Of a DNA stretch of 64,000 nucleotides, positions 61,321 through 64,000 are shown one piece after another (the first letter of the stretch is position 1; every line of letters begins with the position of its first letter). A program made the position numbers and the translations under genes. The notes under the pieces were generated by a model. It did not search any database. It was not told the DNA's origin and was given only the letters and a program-made list of their open reading frames with translations. The stretch spans positions 50,835,493 through 50,899,492 of the forward strand of contig NC_044573.1 of NCBI RefSeq assembly GCF_901933205.1. Direction: 5' to 3'. Source of the stretch: Camarhynchus parvulus. Its lineage: Eukaryota > Chordata > Aves > Passeriformes > Thraupidae.

Positions 61321-64000
61321 ACACCACCTGCACTCCTATACCCAGGACTGTTACTCCCTAGCACCAACTGAATAATTATTGACCCTCCCTAATCAGGGGG
61401 AGACTGCTGCAAAAACTTCATGTATCATGGGTCAAGGTTAGCTGACATTCTTGTTGGAAGCTGCTAGAGCTTCCTGACATCCATACTTACTGTTATCCCT
61501 GATGTCCACACCTACTGAATTTCCATATAGGGCAGGCAAAGATACAGGCAGAAAAAAGCAAGGAAAAAACTGTTCCAAACTGTCTTTAAAAAGCCCAAAT
61601 TTGAGTTAGTTCTAGGTATGTCTCTATTAGTGGAAGTAAGGAAGAACAATTACCACTTTTATATGAACAGAATTCTTATAACACAAAAAAATGCTTCCAT
61701 GGGAAAATATTTTAGTTTACGGCATCTCTGAGGAAAAGATTTTCTTTTGCTCAAAAGTTGTTTTAAGTTATTTAGAAATTTTTCATGCTTGTCTAATACT
61801 TAGAAAATCATCCCAAGTTCTTACACTGAGCTCTCATTTGAAGCCACTGAAATGGCTTTGCAGCTATGTAAATATAATGGAAGCAGACTGGGACATGCTT
61901 TCAATGTCAATCTCTTCCAGTCATACTCTGAGTAGAATTTGGTATTTTTTCTGTAATAAAAGTATAAAAAACTCTGTGTCTGATTTCAGAGCGTAGTGTT
62001 AAGTTACATTTGGAAAAGATGCAGTGAAATCATGTTATTTTATCTTCTGGGACAATTTTGAAGGGTCTCTTTCTCTACTCCTGACAAAATAGTTACATAT
62101 TTTGCTAAAATTTTCATTATCAAAAGCATTCTTTAACATTTTAGATGATTCTTGGTCCATTCCATTCTTCTTCATTTATGTCCCCTTAGCAGAATTCAAG
62201 CGTGTCTTTGTTTGACTATCGCCAGAGTATTACTGCACCTGAAGGGGTGGTGAAGGTAGAGAGATTACTTGTGCCTGTAGGTTGGAGCCAGGAACAACCA
62301 AGAGTTGGAGAGTATGAGCTGCCAGAAGAGAAACAACAGCACTGGCAAGAGTTCTCAGGGTTCTGATCCATTCCTGCACTCTCATGGCAGTTTTCCAGGC
62401 AGTATTTTAATTTAACTTCTCTAGGTGAAGCTTGACTCAGTGCAGGTGAAGGGCACTTGCTGAGGCTTCACAAGAACCCATTCTTCTTTTGTTCTGTGCT
62501 CTCTGCCAGCTGAAAGGGGTACTTTTTCTCTCCACAGTGAATGATGAGCAGTAGTACTTTCCATATTTTGTTGAGTGCCTTACAAACTCAGACTGAGAAG
62601 CTGATGCAGAGGTACCATATAATGTGCTTCCATCCTACATCCCATAATTTTTCCAAGAAAAAAAAAAGTAGAAATGCATCTACAAGTGGCACACTTTTTT
62701 TTGAGGGGAGAAAAAGTGAAGCAAGTTTTTAACAAGGGGAATGTGTGACCCATAATTAGAACAATTAAGTTTAAATCTTGGTATAAAATGACAGAGCTGC
62801 AGAAATCTGAGAGATTCCTTGTCAATTTATTCAAACAACTAAATGAAAACAAGAACTGACTGCAATATTTTAGAAGGCTTGCTACAAATAAAATTAAAGG
62901 TCTGAGTTAGCATGCTAGTGCCCCTGTTGACAGTGCTTGTCTGGCGCATATACAGAAGAACAGATTTTTTTAAAAACCCAAACAAATTGTTTTGTTACTT
63001 CACAGCTTAAGCAGGAGCCAGATCCTTATCAGAGCATTACATTAAATATAATGAAGTCTTACTGGTGTAAAAACTATATTTTGGAGCTATTCATTGAAGA
63101 AAACTGCAGATAGAGAACTGAAGAAAATTTCAGGCAAACTTACTTATCACAGTTAATAAATAGGGGTTTTTTTAAATGATGCTATCAAAATTTCTTGGAA
63201 GAGTAGTAGAAGAAAACTATGCATATGACTCATGTGTGATCAAGAGCCTTTTCATAATGACCCTGAATAACCTTCCAAGGGTAACAGCTGGATTTAGATT
63301 TGATTGTATAAACAAAATCCACTAAGGCTAGAGTTGGGAGAAAAATCAATTGCAAAGCAATTAAAATTGTAAAGATATTCTAGATATGTACAAGGATAAA
63401 ACCAAGAACTCAAGGAAGGAAGGAAGGAAGGAAGGAAGGAAACTAGAAGATTCTAGACTGAAAGTAAGCTTTGTCTAATTTTCTAAAAAATCTCTGTCTC
63501 CTATGATAGGCTCTGACTATGCTGAGATATTTCTCATGCTATTCAAATTCTCCACAATAGTTCAAATTTGTTCAAGATGAGGGTTTTTTTGCATTTTCAG
63601 ATAGTCTATTCTCATGTTCTAAAATATTTGCATTTTGCCAATTACTATTTGACACTCCCATCATAGCGATCTACGCTACAAAACATTGATTTGAGCTGAC
63701 AAGAAATACTATTAAGTGGTAGAGGTAGAGAAAATAAAAACAATCTGCTAATAGAAAATATGTGTTTCTCATAGATAATGTTAATTATCTTCAGCTTTTT
63801 TTGTTGCACAGATTTGCCAATCACACTGTAAGCCAAAGTTCAAATTCATCACACAATAGGACCATGTACTTACTACTTTATAATTGCCTGTAAAGAATTA
63901 TCAGGTGTTAGAAAAGAACCACACAGGCTAAGACGTGAAGAATGTAGAATGAAGAACTTTAATTTAGGCCAGAAATGTGCATTCATTTTTTAGTTATGTC
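61321..64000. other. AT-rich non-coding stretch, no gene seen
   Basis: No exon or recognisable transposon. A (GGAA) microsatellite is at 63412-63442. Open frames are at most 101 codons, none recognised. Confidence 0.55.
63412..63442. repeat. (GGAA)n microsatellite
   Basis: Seven to eight uninterrupted GGAA/AAGG units. GGAA is also the core of ETS-family binding sites. Confidence 0.9.

Noticed and set aside
1..64000. CRISPR arrays, bacterial operons, phage genes or a mitochondrial insertion
   Set aside because: No regularly spaced short repeats, no dense coding, and no sequence recognisable as mitochondrial; the window is vertebrate nuclear DNA.

Overview
This window looks like non-coding DNA from a bird, either intergenic or the inside of a very large intron. 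The avian call rests on at least nine recognisable CR1 (chicken repeat 1) LINE fragments, several with the avian 3' end. It is supported by LTR elements of avian endogenous-retrovirus type, one of which has a primer-binding site resembling the tRNA-Trp site of avian retroviruses. The background is AT-rich and low in CpG. I found no protein-coding exon, tRNA, rRNA or known ncRNA that I can support. The longest open frames are 120-140 codons, fit chance in AT-rich DNA, and several lie inside repeats or are open on both strands. I cannot tell the species; a passerine or other neoavian is a guess.

Layout. 1-5.3 kb is plain AT-rich DNA. 5.31-6.58 kb is a degraded CR1 (reverse transcriptase part plus 3' tail) split by a reverse-strand solo LTR (5338-5727). 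6.6-12.8 kb is unassigned. 12.78-13.10 kb is a forward solo LTR. 18.44-21.18 kb is the most structured part: three units of a 178-bp tandem repeat that ends in telomere-like CCTAAC/CCCTAGG motifs, with a 2.2-kb reverse-strand ERV (two LTRs, PPT, tRNA-Trp-like PBS, no pol) inserted in the middle unit. CR1 scraps follow at 22.5 and 23.9 kb. At 29.0-29.4 kb there is a two-block inverted repeat, then a CR1 3' end. An avian ERV LTR remnant lies at 31.1 kb. A second copy of the 5.3-kb LTR family, forward, lies at 38.71-39.10 kb with a perfect 6-bp target duplication. CR1 pieces lie at 40.8, 41.2, 43.1, 45.1-45.7 and 47.7-48.1 kb, the last internally deleted. A solo LTR with perfect target duplication lies at 51.18-51.52 kb. 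From 51.5 to 61.0 kb there is almost no recognisable transposon, then one more CR1 scrap and unassigned sequence to the end.

There is no operon or pathway to describe. What can be read is insertion history: CR1 copies first, then LTR elements (one inside a CR1, one inside a tandem array). The most notable observations are the ERV-split telomere-like array, the PBS-like tandem repeats in that ERV's leader, paired stem-loops with CCAAT boxes preserved in two diverged LTR copies, and the inverted dimer at 29 kb.
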